From Candidatus Poribacteria bacterium (GTDB taxonomy: Bacteria; Poribacteria; WGA-4E; WGA-3G): DNA of 53,315 nt. The position numbers and the translations under genes were made by a program. Shown here piece after piece: positions 43,471 through 52,678 of this stretch; the stretch's first letter is position 1; each line of letters begins with the position of its first letter. The stretch spans positions 1-53,315 of the forward strand of contig JAAXHO010000123.1 in NCBI GenBank assembly GCA_012270795.1. The letters run 5' to 3'. Under the pieces are notes generated by a model, which worked only from the letters and a program-made list of their open reading frames with translations, did not search any database and had not been told where the DNA came from.

Positions 43471-45192
43471 TTATCTATCCTCTTCAACGTTTTCATTTGA
43501 GATTTCTCTATTCTGAGGTGGAGAAATGTTCACCTCTTCTAAATTTGCATCTTCGTTTTCCGGTTCTACCTTAATGAATTCAATAACCGGTTTAGGATTT
43601 CGTTTTTGTGCAAACTTTTGGATAGCAGTTTTATCAATTTGGCAACTAATCTTAACTTCAAACGTCGGTCTACGTGGATCCCCTGTCGTTGTCGTCTCAC
43701 CCGTTTCAATTTTGCTGAACAACTTAGAATTACGAAGTGACCGATCCATTGAAATTATAGAGTCGTTAGAATTCGCTCGTACATTAAATGTAATTCGTGT
43801 CTTTGTCAGGTCATCTAAATTCTTGACTTCAAATGTCCTCCAAGCAATTTTAGTTCTATCATTAAAGAGCGTGCTAAGTGTGTGTAAAATGTCTACAGGA
43901 GAAATTTGATGCGTCAATTTGTCCGCAACGACAAGGTCAAGTGTAAGCTGTTTGTTTGCCAGTGTTTGTTCCTGCGTTATATTCGCTATTTCTCTATCCA
44001 ACTTATCAGCTTTTGAACTTTGCGTCTTACTCCAAGTCAAACTACCAAACACAATAGTCAGTATTGCTATTCCACTTGCTGCTGCTGCAAGTACCTGTTG
44101 ACGTTTACGACCGAATTCCGCCCGTTTTTCACCAACCTCTTTCGGTATCAGAGAGACAGGTTTTTCTGTTTCAAGAAGGTGAACCCCAACACCTAAAGGT
44201 ATGGCTAAACTGTTACCGTAAGATTCAATTGATGGTATAGATGGTGATGTTGTATCCAACGCACCAGCAAGAAGTGGATTCCAAACCCGGGTGGGTATCT
44301 GTAGCTGCTGTTGACAATTTTGTGCTAATTCTGGAACCTGTGCACCGCCACCGCATAATCGGATTTCGGAGATTTCCATCGGGCCACCACCGTTAACTTC
44401 ACGTTCAGCAGCCGCTATAGAACGCACAAGCTCAGCAATGAAACGTCTTGACCACGTACGCGTTGGTGTTTGATCGGCAGGAACTTGTCGCTTTTCCAGT
44501 TCGGCTTCTTCCGTTTCCAACTCCATCTCCGTTTCAAAGAGTTCGGTTAACTGATCACCGTTCACTGAAATTCTACGCGAAAACTGCAGCTTATTACCAT
44601 ACATCAAGCAGAACTCTGTGTTACCAGCACCAATGTCCACAATAATTGTCCGTTCCGCACTGTTCGGCAACGAGTTATGTGCAACTGCAGATATGGCATA
44701 CATAGACGGTATCACCGCAGTAGGTGAAATGCCCCCTTCTTTCAAAATATCTATGTAACGCCCAACAGTTTCACGTCTTGTTGACACCAATTCCACAGAT
44801 AATGCATCCGGTGACCGTTGAATATCGTGATATGTATAAATCGCATCTTGTACTGGAAATGGCAACTCCGTTTCAGCTGCCATCGCCACCATGGAAGGTA
44901 ATTGCGCCTCTTGCGTCGCGGGGGGTAGGTTAGACAAACGTTTCGTTACGACAAAACCACGGGGGAGGGATATTCCAATCTCTATACGATGTTTGTTGAA
45001 GAGGTTATATTTGATGCCCAGTTGATTCCACAACTTTTTTATTGCTCCAGCAACTTGCTGAGGATTATCTGGGTCAGGATTAGAGGTTACACCCGCACCT
45101 ATTAAACGTAAGACACCTGCAACCTTTTCTATGTGCAATATCTTTATAGACGCATTACCGATATCTATTGATATGACCTGATCTTTTGTCAT
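43471..45192 (-). CDS. PilM-PilN/GspL-like fusion protein
   Basis: 573 aa. Residues 1-345 form an actin-like ATPase domain as in PilM/GspL: VISIDIGNASIKILHIEKVA, IVDIGAGNTEFCLMYGNKLQ, EIRLCGGGAQVPELAQ. Residues about 374-395 are a membrane span (VLAAAASGIAILTIVFGSLT). Residues 400-540 form a PilN-like periplasmic domain (LDREIANITQEQTLANKQL). In T2SS, GspL recruits the GspE ATPase to the membrane. One chain here covers what PilM and PilN do separately in type IV pili. Between gspK and the GspM-like gene, as expected. Confidence 0.85.
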   Translation of the reverse strand: MTKDQVISIDIGNASIKILHIEKVAGVLRLIGAGVTSNPDPDNPQQVAGAIKKLWNQLGIKYNLFNKHRIEIGISLPRGFVVTKRLSNLPPATQEAQLPSMVAMAAETELPFPVQDAIYTYHDIQRSPDALSVELVSTRRETVGRYIDILKEGGISPTAVIPSMYAISAVAHNSLPNSAERTIIVDIGAGNTEFCLMYGNKLQFSRRISVNGDQLTELFETEMELETEEAELEKRQVPADQTPTRTWSRRFIAELVRSIAAAEREVNGGGPMEISEIRLCGGGAQVPELAQNCQQQLQIPTRVWNPLLAGALDTTSPSIPSIESYGNSLAIPLGVGVHLLETEKPVSLIPKEVGEKRAEFGRKRQQVLAAAASGIAILTIVFGSLTWSKTQSSKADKLDREIANITQEQTLANKQLTLDLVVADKLTHQISPVDILHTLSTLFNDRTKIAWRTFEVKNLDDLTKTRITFNVRANSNDSIISMDRSLRNSKLFSKIETGETTTTGDPRRPTFEVKISCQIDKTAIQKFAQKRNPKPVIEFIKVEPENEDANLEEVNISPPQNREISNENVEEDR

Positions 45193-45230
45193 TTATTTAT
45201 TCCTGTTTGAAAGTCTTGCTTTAGTCTTTA

Positions 45231-46694
45231 TTAGTCTTGTCGCCAATACGGAACACTCAACTGGCTTGCACTACGTTCAACAATGCCGAGACAAGTTGCA
45301 ATCACCTTACCATTAAGATCTATTCCATTGGATTGAATGCGATAGCCGTTGGAACGATAAGTGACCCAATCAATGACTTGACGGAACGTTTGATCGTCAA
45401 TTTCTTCAATATCCAGAAGTTGCCCGATGTCACTGAATGGGTTACCTTGTATGGGTTCCTCATAAGAATTTTGCAGTTCCTCATTTTCCTCTTCTCGGCG
45501 CGTAATAATGGCTTGTGCCTTTGCCTGGTCCATACCTGGTAGTAACTGTAGGATTTCCAAAGGTGCTGTATTGACGTTAACTAATCCTTCTATCCTTTGT
45601 TCTGACTTAATCGTTATTTTATCAACAATTCCTGCCAATTCATTGATTGTAATAACTTTTACATCCTTAACCGCATCAATGTTTTGAAACTGACCGACAG
45701 TATCTCTGTGGGATAGAATCCGATCTGCAATTCCTGCATCAATCCCTTGTAGATCCTCAAGCTCATCATCATCCGCAGTGTTTATATTGGTTAAGGAAGG
45801 GCCTTGTTGATTCTCTTCATCACCGCCGCCAGTGTCTTGAACTGTTATCCGATTTCTGATGTTATTGAATACGTTGTCAGATACTGCTTGCGCATCTAAC
45901 AAGGCTGAAAGTTGATTGAAAGTCCGCTGCTGAATGATAGCATTGGCTTCACCTTGTGAGAAAACTGTCTGATTATTGTTGGAACGGATCTGACTGATCT
46001 GCTGTGCATTTGCTGAGTTCAAATCCACACGTTGCTGTCCGTTAGTATCTGTGTTCGCATCAACTGAATACACTGTCGCAATATTTACTAATCCACCAAT
46101 ACTCGTTGCTGTGAGCGTTGGGGGAAGAGCTGCCTCTGTTTCCTCCTCCATCTCCTCCTCTACCGCTGCTTGTTGCTGCAAGCCATAGAGTATCTCATAA
46201 GTCATCCCTTCAACACGTGAAACATCACGCACCGTTCTATACGGTCGCCCCTCTACAATACGTGCCGCAAGATCACCCGTTGGATTGTTTTCAGGTTCAA
46301 CACCTAATAACAACAGCACATTGCGTAGAATTTCCTCATTTACTGTGTTGATGTTGATTCTTGCACCTTCATCCGTGATGGTAACTTCATAGTTTAATGG
46401 ATTACCGACTTGTATCATATCGTCAATTTGCTGTTGGATCGGTTGTGCCCAGGTTTCTCCAAGCGAGTCAAAATTGGTCTCATCTGTCCGCAATTTCGCA
46501 AGTGCCCATTCAAACCCCGATTTTGCCGCGTAATGATACTTCGTCCTATCTATGAAGTTTCCTTGTGCCTTGTTTTCAAGGTTAAATGAATACAGCATTT
46601 GCATCGCCAATACAGAAAGAATCGTCAAAATCCAAAGCGTTGATATAAGCGATAACCCAGATGTGTCACGCAAGCCAAACTTACCTGTTAGCAT
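45231..46694 (-). CDS. gspK: Type II secretion minor pseudopilin GspK, enlarged
   Basis: 487 aa, against about 330 in well-studied GspK. The prepilin-like N-terminus is DTSGLSLISTLWILTILSVL, lacking Glu5 as GspK normally does. Four helix-hairpin-helix or ComEA-like segments follow: RININTVNEEILRNVLLLLG, RVDLNSANAQQISQIRSNNN, INTADDDELEDLQGIDAGIA and VNVNTAPLEILQLLPGMDQA. GspK caps the pseudopilus tip with GspI and GspJ. The extra HhH repeats explain its length. The gap to gspJ holds a family B repeat. Confidence 0.88.
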   Translation of the reverse strand: MLTGKFGLRDTSGLSLISTLWILTILSVLAMQMLYSFNLENKAQGNFIDRTKYHYAAKSGFEWALAKLRTDETNFDSLGETWAQPIQQQIDDMIQVGNPLNYEVTITDEGARININTVNEEILRNVLLLLGVEPENNPTGDLAARIVEGRPYRTVRDVSRVEGMTYEILYGLQQQAAVEEEMEEETEAALPPTLTATSIGGLVNIATVYSVDANTDTNGQQRVDLNSANAQQISQIRSNNNQTVFSQGEANAIIQQRTFNQLSALLDAQAVSDNVFNNIRNRITVQDTGGGDEENQQGPSLTNINTADDDELEDLQGIDAGIADRILSHRDTVGQFQNIDAVKDVKVITINELAGIVDKITIKSEQRIEGLVNVNTAPLEILQLLPGMDQAKAQAIITRREEENEELQNSYEEPIQGNPFSDIGQLLDIEEIDDQTFRQVIDWVTYRSNGYRIQSNGIDLNGKVIATCLGIVERSASQLSVPYWRQD

Positions 46695-46803
46695 CTCATT
46701 TTCCCATTGATTCTCTGTTTATTCTCGCTGAATGAAAATCTTTTAACTGTTCTCTTATGTTTTTCCAAAACCTGTCTATAATTTTGCATTATTAGTATAC
46801 ATC

Positions 46804-46926
46804 GTAGGTCCAAATCAACGGTATGAATGCCTTATTGGCATTCCCCGGGTAGAGCGTTAGCGAAACCCGACATGTATTGATTGTGGTTATCATGTCGGGT
46901 TTCGCTAACGCTCTACCCGACCTACA
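46804..46926. repeat. Family B repeat inside the secretion operon
   Basis: CGTAGGTC...GACCTACATG with perfect 28-base arms at 46847-46874 and 46891-46918 (starting GGGTAGAGCGTTAGCG) and a 16-base loop. A GAATGCCTTATTGGCATTC hairpin is inserted at the left end. Lies 11 bases after the gspJ stop and 109 bases before the gspK start on the minus strand. Confidence 0.92.
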
Positions 46927-46937
46927 TGTCCAATTCA

Positions 46938-47843
46938 CTATTGAGCGTTATTTGCACTCGCAGGCAAATACACCATTGTGGACTGTGTTAACACACCTTG
47001 AACTAATCCTGTAGTTTCATCAACAGTTGTTTGGTTCGCTGCAGATGTTTGTCTCTCATCATCAATGACTGAAACCAGCACCTGAACTGCTGTCGGTATA
47101 ACATCTGTCTGATCCCACGTGTCATACACTTGTGCTTCTTCATCAAGATACTTCAGGTCAAAATTGATTATGCCGTCAATAAGCACATCAGGTTTATAGT
47201 AAATCTCAACACCATTTTCATCTACTGTTGGAATTGAACCTGAATGCATTGACTCTATCACAAGTTCGGGGTTGAGTCCGGTTGTTACAATACGGTAGAG
47301 CGCGAGTTCTTCAACTTCCCAAGATGCTGCCTGTCCAGGTTGTAGTGTACCTGTAGCAGGCGATGGAACACCGACGCCACTTTGCAGCATTTCTATCGGC
47401 ACTTTCGGACCAACATAGTACGCAACACGTCTTACATCACTCAACGGAGGTGTGTTTGTCACCGTCCCTTCCTTCAGTGCATCCAACTGCGCAGTAAACA
47501 CATCAATATCCGTTTTCACTATAGTTATAATACTGAGAATGTCCCGGTCACCTGACATTGTTGGAACATCTTCAGAATAAAGTGCCAACAACTCGTCCGA
47601 TGTGTCTGCCTGCATCTGGCTTAAATCGGTACTAATCGTGTCCAGAGCAACACGACAACGTTGTGCTTGAAGCACCTTAGATTGTGTCTGCTGATAGGAA
47701 TTTACCGCTGAATTAAATACCGCGTAAGTGGAACCCCCCATAATCACAATAATACTAACTGCCGTTAGCATCTCAACAAGTGTTAGACCGCTTTCACTTC
47801 GTATAAAAAGTTTTTTCATAGTAAATTTCATCTCTGTTGTCAT
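46938..47843 (-). CDS. gspJ: Type II secretion minor pseudopilin GspJ
   Basis: 301 aa. The prepilin cleavage site and hydrophobic helix are SESGLTLVEMLTAVSIIVIM with Glu5. The following region (AQRCRVALDTISTDLSQMQA) and beta-rich C-terminal domain (LALYRIVTTGLNPE, LIDGIINFDLKYLDEEAQVY, VQVLVSVIDDERQTS) fit GspJ. It is a tip-complex component. It overlaps gspI by four bases. The start may be an internal Met (MKKLF) a few residues later, since the leader before the cleavage site is rather long. Confidence 0.87.
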   Translation of the reverse strand: MTTEMKFTMKKLFIRSESGLTLVEMLTAVSIIVIMGGSTYAVFNSAVNSYQQTQSKVLQAQRCRVALDTISTDLSQMQADTSDELLALYSEDVPTMSGDRDILSIITIVKTDIDVFTAQLDALKEGTVTNTPPLSDVRRVAYYVGPKVPIEMLQSGVGVPSPATGTLQPGQAASWEVEELALYRIVTTGLNPELVIESMHSGSIPTVDENGVEIYYKPDVLIDGIINFDLKYLDEEAQVYDTWDQTDVIPTAVQVLVSVIDDERQTSAANQTTVDETTGLVQGVLTQSTMVYLPASANNAQ

Positions 47844-48256
47844 TGTCCCTGTTGTATTTCACGATCCGCCATATAGGTCAGCATGCCGATGGATCGCGTC
47901 CTACCCAAATGTTCCCAAAGCACTGTCAACTCAACCATCCGCAATCCTTCTATTACATCCGAATCTATATCTGTTACGGACGACTGCCATTGGAATAGGG
48001 AATTCTCACCAAATTCACCACTGTATTGCCCGGGTTCCGGATAACCCTGCATCTCAATTTGTGCCATCTGATATTTCAGCAAATAGAGTGCCGTAATTCG
48101 ATTATCTGATAGCGCGACATTACGTGAGGTATCACTAAAAACCTTCAACAACGCAGGAAAAATCGCCGCCATAACCGCTATTGTCACAAGGATTTCAGCA
48201 AGGGTAAAACCTTCTTCACTTGAGGAAAGAATTCGCCACTTCATCTTACAGATCAT
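47840..48256 (-). CDS. gspI: Type II secretion minor pseudopilin GspI
   Basis: 138 aa. The prepilin signal SSEEGFTLAEILVTIAVMAA is followed by a short globular domain (RITALYLLKYQMAQIEMQGY, LRMVELTVLWEHLGRTRSIG). Small size and position between H and J identify it as GspI, which initiates the pseudopilus tip. Overlaps gspH by 11 bases and gspJ by four, so translation is coupled. Confidence 0.87.
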   Translation of the reverse strand: MICKMKWRILSSSEEGFTLAEILVTIAVMAAIFPALLKVFSDTSRNVALSDNRITALYLLKYQMAQIEMQGYPEPGQYSGEFGENSLFQWQSSVTDIDSDVIEGLRMVELTVLWEHLGRTRSIGMLTYMADREIQQGQ

Positions 48257-48914
48257 TCGCTAAACCTAAGGTTTGAATCTCCTCCGATGATAACTGTTGG
48301 ATACTGTTACGTCCTGTTGATGCCTCAACATTAACCGCAATAAAGTGATCTCTCACATTCCGTAAATACACAACAGTATTCACTGAGGTCGCTGTCGGTG
48401 TGAAATATACGTAATCCACACCAGTCGTTAGATTTTGTATAACCCCGTTGTTCGTTGTTGACAACGCTGCGATGGTAATACCTTCGTTCAAGGGTTTAGC
48501 AATTCCCATGACACCACTTGTTCGAGATACCACAGGTTGACCTTGTGGTGTTGATGTTGTCGCCGCAACTCTCCCCGCTGATGCTATCGGATTCTGCACA
48601 TCAAACGTCTCACTGGATGCCAACCAATACCTATTGTTATCTACATCAAAAACGACCAAATGCGTAGTCCGTTCAGTGATTGCCATGTCACGCGCATAAG
48701 AAAACGTATCAGCAATGGATTGTGCAGATGATTTTAACCGACGAGACGCAGCAAAACCACGCATTACTGGCATGGAGACAGTTGACAATACAGCAATAAT
48801 TGACAAGACTATCATGATCTCCATAAGACTGAAACCATGTTCCGTACTTTTCCCAAGAGGTTTTCGCTTATAACTTAACATGCACATATCCTCAACAGAA
48901 ATACGTTGCTTCAA
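48246..48914 (-). CDS. gspH: Type II secretion minor pseudopilin GspH (FimT-like)
   Basis: 222 aa. The prepilin signal EHGFSLMEIMIVLSIIAVLS comes after a 27-residue leader. AASRRLKSSAQSIADTFSYA and ITERTTHLVVFDVDNNRYWL are typical of the GspH/FimT family. The C-terminal domain is somewhat longer than average. Overlaps gspG by four bases (ATGA) and gspI by 11. Confidence 0.87.
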   Translation of the reverse strand: MKQRISVEDMCMLSYKRKPLGKSTEHGFSLMEIMIVLSIIAVLSTVSMPVMRGFAASRRLKSSAQSIADTFSYARDMAITERTTHLVVFDVDNNRYWLASSETFDVQNPIASAGRVAATTSTPQGQPVVSRTSGVMGIAKPLNEGITIAALSTTNNGVIQNLTTGVDYVYFTPTATSVNTVVYLRNVRDHFIAVNVEASTGRNSIQQLSSEEIQTLGLANDL

Positions 48915-49366
48915 TTAACCTCTGTTTCCTCTTCAACCCAGTTTGTAATGTCCTTGTTTAAATCTTCTCCACCCACTTTTCCATCTTTACCATAAGAGAA
49001 TAGATCATAAGGAACCCCATAATGGGTGCCGGGATACCTATATTGATATTCGTTCCCCCATGGATCGTTAGTTATTGGACTTGTAAGATATGGTTCAGGT
49101 CCCCAATTTAAAGCATCACTCGGTGCACGCCACAACGCATCTAATCCTTCTTCTGTGGATGGATAGGTACCAACATCACGCATATAATTAGTAAGTGCTG
49201 TTCCCATATTAGCAATTTCCAATTGTGCCTTTCCAACTTTTGCATCGTCAATTGCAGTTATGACCTGTGGTGCGATAAACGCGGCCAAAATACCTAAAAT
49301 CGCAATTACAATCGTCAACTCTATTAATGTTAATCCGGATTCGTCTGTTCTCATTTGTTTGAACAT
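48911..49366 (-). CDS. gspG: Type II secretion major pseudopilin GspG
   Basis: 151 aa, the standard length. The prepilin site DESGLTLIELTIVIAILGIL has Glu5. The family signature continues with AQLEIANMGTALTNYMRDVG, TYPSTEEGLDALW and WGNEYQYRYPGTHYGVPYDL, then DLFSYGKDGKVGGED, the calcium-binding loop. GspG forms the body of the pseudopilus piston. AAGGAG lies nine bases before the ATG, and a separate promoter-like site lies upstream at 49403-49434. Confidence 0.95.
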   Translation of the reverse strand: MFKQMRTDESGLTLIELTIVIAILGILAAFIAPQVITAIDDAKVGKAQLEIANMGTALTNYMRDVGTYPSTEEGLDALWRAPSDALNWGPEPYLTSPITNDPWGNEYQYRYPGTHYGVPYDLFSYGKDGKVGGEDLNKDITNWVEEETEVN

Positions 49367-49402
49367 TTGTTTCTACTCCTTATAGTCATTCAAAAGTCTA
49401 CT

Positions 49403-49434
49403 TTGACAGTAATGACTATTGTTAATACTGTCAA
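49403..49434 (-). promoter_or_regulatory. Inverted repeat overlapping a probable gspG promoter
   Basis: Perfect inverted repeat TTGACAGTA/TACTGTCAA with a 14-base spacer. On the minus strand the first arm supplies a consensus -35 TTGACA, and 17 bases on lies TACTGT as a -10 candidate in the other arm. It lies in the 152-base gap between gspF and gspG, the only sizeable gap in the first half of the operon. Confidence 0.5.
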
Positions 49435-49518
49435 TAAATCAAAACTTATTTCTATTTAGACATATAATCTACATGATAGTTTAGAAAAATCTGAACTGGA
49501 TACATCAAAAATAACAAC

Positions 49519-50742
49519 CTAACCCCCTATCAATTTATTCGCTTCAAATATCGGTAATATCATCGCAACAGCAATAAAACCGATGAGCAAACCCATAAAC
49601 AAAATCACTAACGGACCGATAGACCCAGTCACACGTTCCAAATTCTTCCTGATCTCCATATCAAAATATTCTGACAATTTTTTTAGCATCGTCACCGGTT
49701 CACCAGACTCTTCACCCACAGCGATCATGTGTGTCACAAGTGTCGGAAAATCAGAACTTTTTTCAAGCTCACGTGACAACGTAGAACCTTGTTCTACCTC
49801 TCTTTCGGCTTCAGCAACTATATTACTGTATACCTTATTACCAATCGTATCTTTAACGACTTGCAACGCAGGCAGCATCCGCACGCCATTCTCCAGAAGT
49901 GTTGCCATAGTGCGGGTAAAACGCACAATAGCAAACGTGCTAAATATAGACCCAAGCAACGGTAACTTCAGCTTCAACTTGTCAAATTGTAATTGTCCAG
50001 ATTCAGTACGCAAGTAATTTCTTAGCAAAATACCCACTGGAACAGCAATCAATAAACCTAACCACCAATAGGTGCCAAGGGCATCCGAAATCCCAATGAG
50101 AATTCTTGTCGGTAAGGGTAAATCACCGCCAAGGTCTTCAAACATCGTCGTAAATTTAGGTATAACGAATATCATCAACACCGTAACCGAAAATATCATC
50201 AACGAGAAAAGAATCGCTGGATAGAAAAGTGCTGAAACAACCTGGTTTCTCAACAAACGCTGCCGTTCAGCAAATTCCGCAAGACGTTCCAACACTTCCC
50301 CTAACACACCACCGGTTTCTCCCGCTTTCACCATATTCACATAAAGATCCGAGAATACTTTCGGGTGTTGGTTAAGTGCATCATTAAAGGTCGCACCTTG
50401 TTCAACATTCTGTTTAACACCAGAAATAACCTTGTGGAATTCGGGATTAGCGATCTGTTCTAACGTAACTTCTATTGCACGGGGGAGCGCAACATGGGCA
50501 TTTATCAATGCAGCTAACTGATAGGTGAAAAACTCTACTTCTGCAGGCTTAATCTTCCGAGAACCTATACTAAACAAACGTTTCGCTTGCGTTTCAAGGA
50601 CCTCACCCTCCTCAACTATATTTGTAGGCCAATACCCCATCTGCTGCAGCTGTGCAATCAGGTCTGCACGAGAGTCCGCTTCTAGAGTATTATTTACCGT
50701 CGTTCCTGCATTCGTGATAGCTTCAAATTGATATCTTGGCAT
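49519..50742 (-). CDS. gspF: Type II secretion inner membrane platform protein GspF
   Basis: 407 aa, normal length. Two T2SSF domains with three membrane spans: SALFYPAILFSLMIFSVTVL, YWWLGLLIAVPVGILL and GPLVILFMGLLIGFIAVAMI. Conserved stretches are FTYQLAALINAHVALPRAIE, VNMVKAGETGGVLGEVLERL and HMIAVGEESGEPVTMLKKLS. GspF links the GspE motor to the pseudopilus. It begins 19 bases after gspE. Confidence 0.95.
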   Translation of the reverse strand: MPRYQFEAITNAGTTVNNTLEADSRADLIAQLQQMGYWPTNIVEEGEVLETQAKRLFSIGSRKIKPAEVEFFTYQLAALINAHVALPRAIEVTLEQIANPEFHKVISGVKQNVEQGATFNDALNQHPKVFSDLYVNMVKAGETGGVLGEVLERLAEFAERQRLLRNQVVSALFYPAILFSLMIFSVTVLMIFVIPKFTTMFEDLGGDLPLPTRILIGISDALGTYWWLGLLIAVPVGILLRNYLRTESGQLQFDKLKLKLPLLGSIFSTFAIVRFTRTMATLLENGVRMLPALQVVKDTIGNKVYSNIVAEAEREVEQGSTLSRELEKSSDFPTLVTHMIAVGEESGEPVTMLKKLSEYFDMEIRKNLERVTGSIGPLVILFMGLLIGFIAVAMILPIFEANKLIGG

Positions 50743-50761
50743 GGCACTTCCTTAAAATACA

Positions 50762-52627
50762 CTACTCAGCTTCATCAAACTCATGCGCATCTTCTTGTGT
50801 CAGACGAAGCACCTCATCAACCGTTGTTTGTCCAGCAGTGACCTTTTGCCAGCCATCTTCACGTAGACTCTTCATCCCCATTTTCACCGCAAGCTTACGA
50901 AGCTCAGATGTTGACGCATGTTGAAGCGACATATTACGCATTTCTTCCGACATAAATATCACCTCAAAAATACCGATTCGTCCTCGGTAACCTCTTCCAC
51001 GGCACTCCTTACAACCACCCTCTTTCGCACGCGGTATCTCAAGGTCCTCATCTACATGCACACCATTATTCCTAAAGATAACTGCAATTTCATCTGCACT
51101 GGGACGATACATTTCACGGCAAGATTTGCAGACACGACGTGCTAAGCGTTGCGCAATAATACCTTCAACCGTTGACGCAACCAAATAAGGTTCAACCTTC
51201 ATATCAATCAAACGCGTGATCGCACCCGGCGCATCATTCGTGTGAAGCGTACTGAACACAAGGTGACCTGTCAACGAAGTGTGTATTGCCATCTCCGCTG
51301 TTTCATAGTCACGAATCTCACCAACCAACACCTTGTCAGGGTCCTGACGCAGAATATGACGCAAACCTTCCGCAAATGAAAAATCAATATCAGGATTGAC
51401 CTGAATCTGGTTGATCCCCTCCAACTCATACTCCACGGGATCTTCAAGTGTGATAATCTTCACTTCGGGCGTATTGATCTCTTTCAAGCACGCATAGAGC
51501 GATGTCGTTTTACCACTACCCGTCGGACCTGTGGCAAGTATGATACCGTGCGGTTTATGAATCATACGTTGGAACAGTGTGTAATTCTCATTGGTAAGTC
51601 CTAATTCGGTTAATCCAAATTCAATAGATTGCCTGTCAAGGATACGAAGTACGACACTTTCACTATGTTGTGTTGCAACAGTCGGAACGGTTGAAACACG
51701 GAGGTCAATCTGACGATCCCCCAAACTGCCAATCTCTGTGTTAATTTTGCCATCTTGTGGACGACGACGCTCCGCAACGTCCATCCCCGCCATAATCTTA
51801 ATACGCGATGTAATCGCTGACTGCAAATACGCGGGGGGTTGCGGTTGGTCTTCTAATACACCATCAACACGAAAACGAATCTTCAACTCCCCCGGATACG
51901 GCTCAATGTGAATATCACTTGCACCCGCACGCACCGCGTCAATAATCATCTGGTCAACAGCGTTCATCACTGTCGGATCCTGACTCAGATCCTTTTCGTC
52001 TATACCAAAGTCCACAAGCTGACCACGTTCAACTGTCGCAGCTGTACCAACCGGACCCTTGATACCCCCACTCAAAAGTGAGGCAGCATCCTTACCATAA
52101 CAACGGATAATCGCTTCTGAAATCTCCTCCTCATCAGCAATTGCAGTCTTTATATCACACTCTGTCAGAAACTCTATTTCGTCAATTAACATGACATCCT
52201 GAACATCCGCCATCGCTATCGTAAGCACTTTACCTTCAAGACGGAGTGGCACTATCTTATTACGATTCGCAAAACTCGGCGGCACCTTCTCGAGCGCAGC
52301 CTCCTCCGGTGAAACCTCTTCCAACTGAATGATCGGCGAACCAGTATCGCGCCCCTTCTTTGCAAGCTCAAGCACCCGATCAGAAACATACGCTGATATA
52401 ATAGACTCTTCTGATTCCCCCGCCTTTTCAATCTCATCCAATATCTGTCTATACTTTTGCGACTCAGACTCAGGAGAATCCTCCGTCTCTATATCGGAAT
52501 ACACAGGTTTATTAACCCACCCTTCAAGAATTTTCTCGTGAATTTCTTGATATTCCTGTTCCGATATCAAATTCCCATCTCTTAAAACATCAACAAGTGA
52601 TTTTTGTGTGGATGTACTACTAATCAT
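50762..52627 (-). CDS. gspE: Type II secretion ATPase GspE
   Basis: 621 aa from the ATG at 52627 (AAGGA upstream); an ATG at 52678 would add 17 residues. N-terminal MshEN-like region (SLVDVLRDGNLISEQEYQEI), then the N1E/N2E segment (LSQDPTVMNAVDQMIIDAVR, ASDIHIEPYPGELKIRFRVD). ATPase core: Walker A ATGPTGSGKTTSLYACL, Asp box ITLEDPVEYELEGINQIQVN, Walker B LRQDPDKVLVGEIRDYETAE, His box THLTGHLVFSTLHTND-like. A four-Cys zinc site (CKSC ... CKECRGRGYRGRIG) lies near the end. Hexameric motor of the secretion system; first gene of the operon. Confidence 0.95.
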   Translation of the reverse strand: MISSTSTQKSLVDVLRDGNLISEQEYQEIHEKILEGWVNKPVYSDIETEDSPESESQKYRQILDEIEKAGESEESIISAYVSDRVLELAKKGRDTGSPIIQLEEVSPEEAALEKVPPSFANRNKIVPLRLEGKVLTIAMADVQDVMLIDEIEFLTECDIKTAIADEEEISEAIIRCYGKDAASLLSGGIKGPVGTAATVERGQLVDFGIDEKDLSQDPTVMNAVDQMIIDAVRAGASDIHIEPYPGELKIRFRVDGVLEDQPQPPAYLQSAITSRIKIMAGMDVAERRRPQDGKINTEIGSLGDRQIDLRVSTVPTVATQHSESVVLRILDRQSIEFGLTELGLTNENYTLFQRMIHKPHGIILATGPTGSGKTTSLYACLKEINTPEVKIITLEDPVEYELEGINQIQVNPDIDFSFAEGLRHILRQDPDKVLVGEIRDYETAEMAIHTSLTGHLVFSTLHTNDAPGAITRLIDMKVEPYLVASTVEGIIAQRLARRVCKSCREMYRPSADEIAVIFRNNGVHVDEDLEIPRAKEGGCKECRGRGYRGRIGIFEVIFMSEEMRNMSLQHASTSELRKLAVKMGMKSLREDGWQKVTAGQTTVDEVLRLTQEDAHEFDEAE

Positions 52628-52678
52628 AATATTGAAATTCCTTATAGAAAATACTGATAAACCAATATCTCTCCCCAA

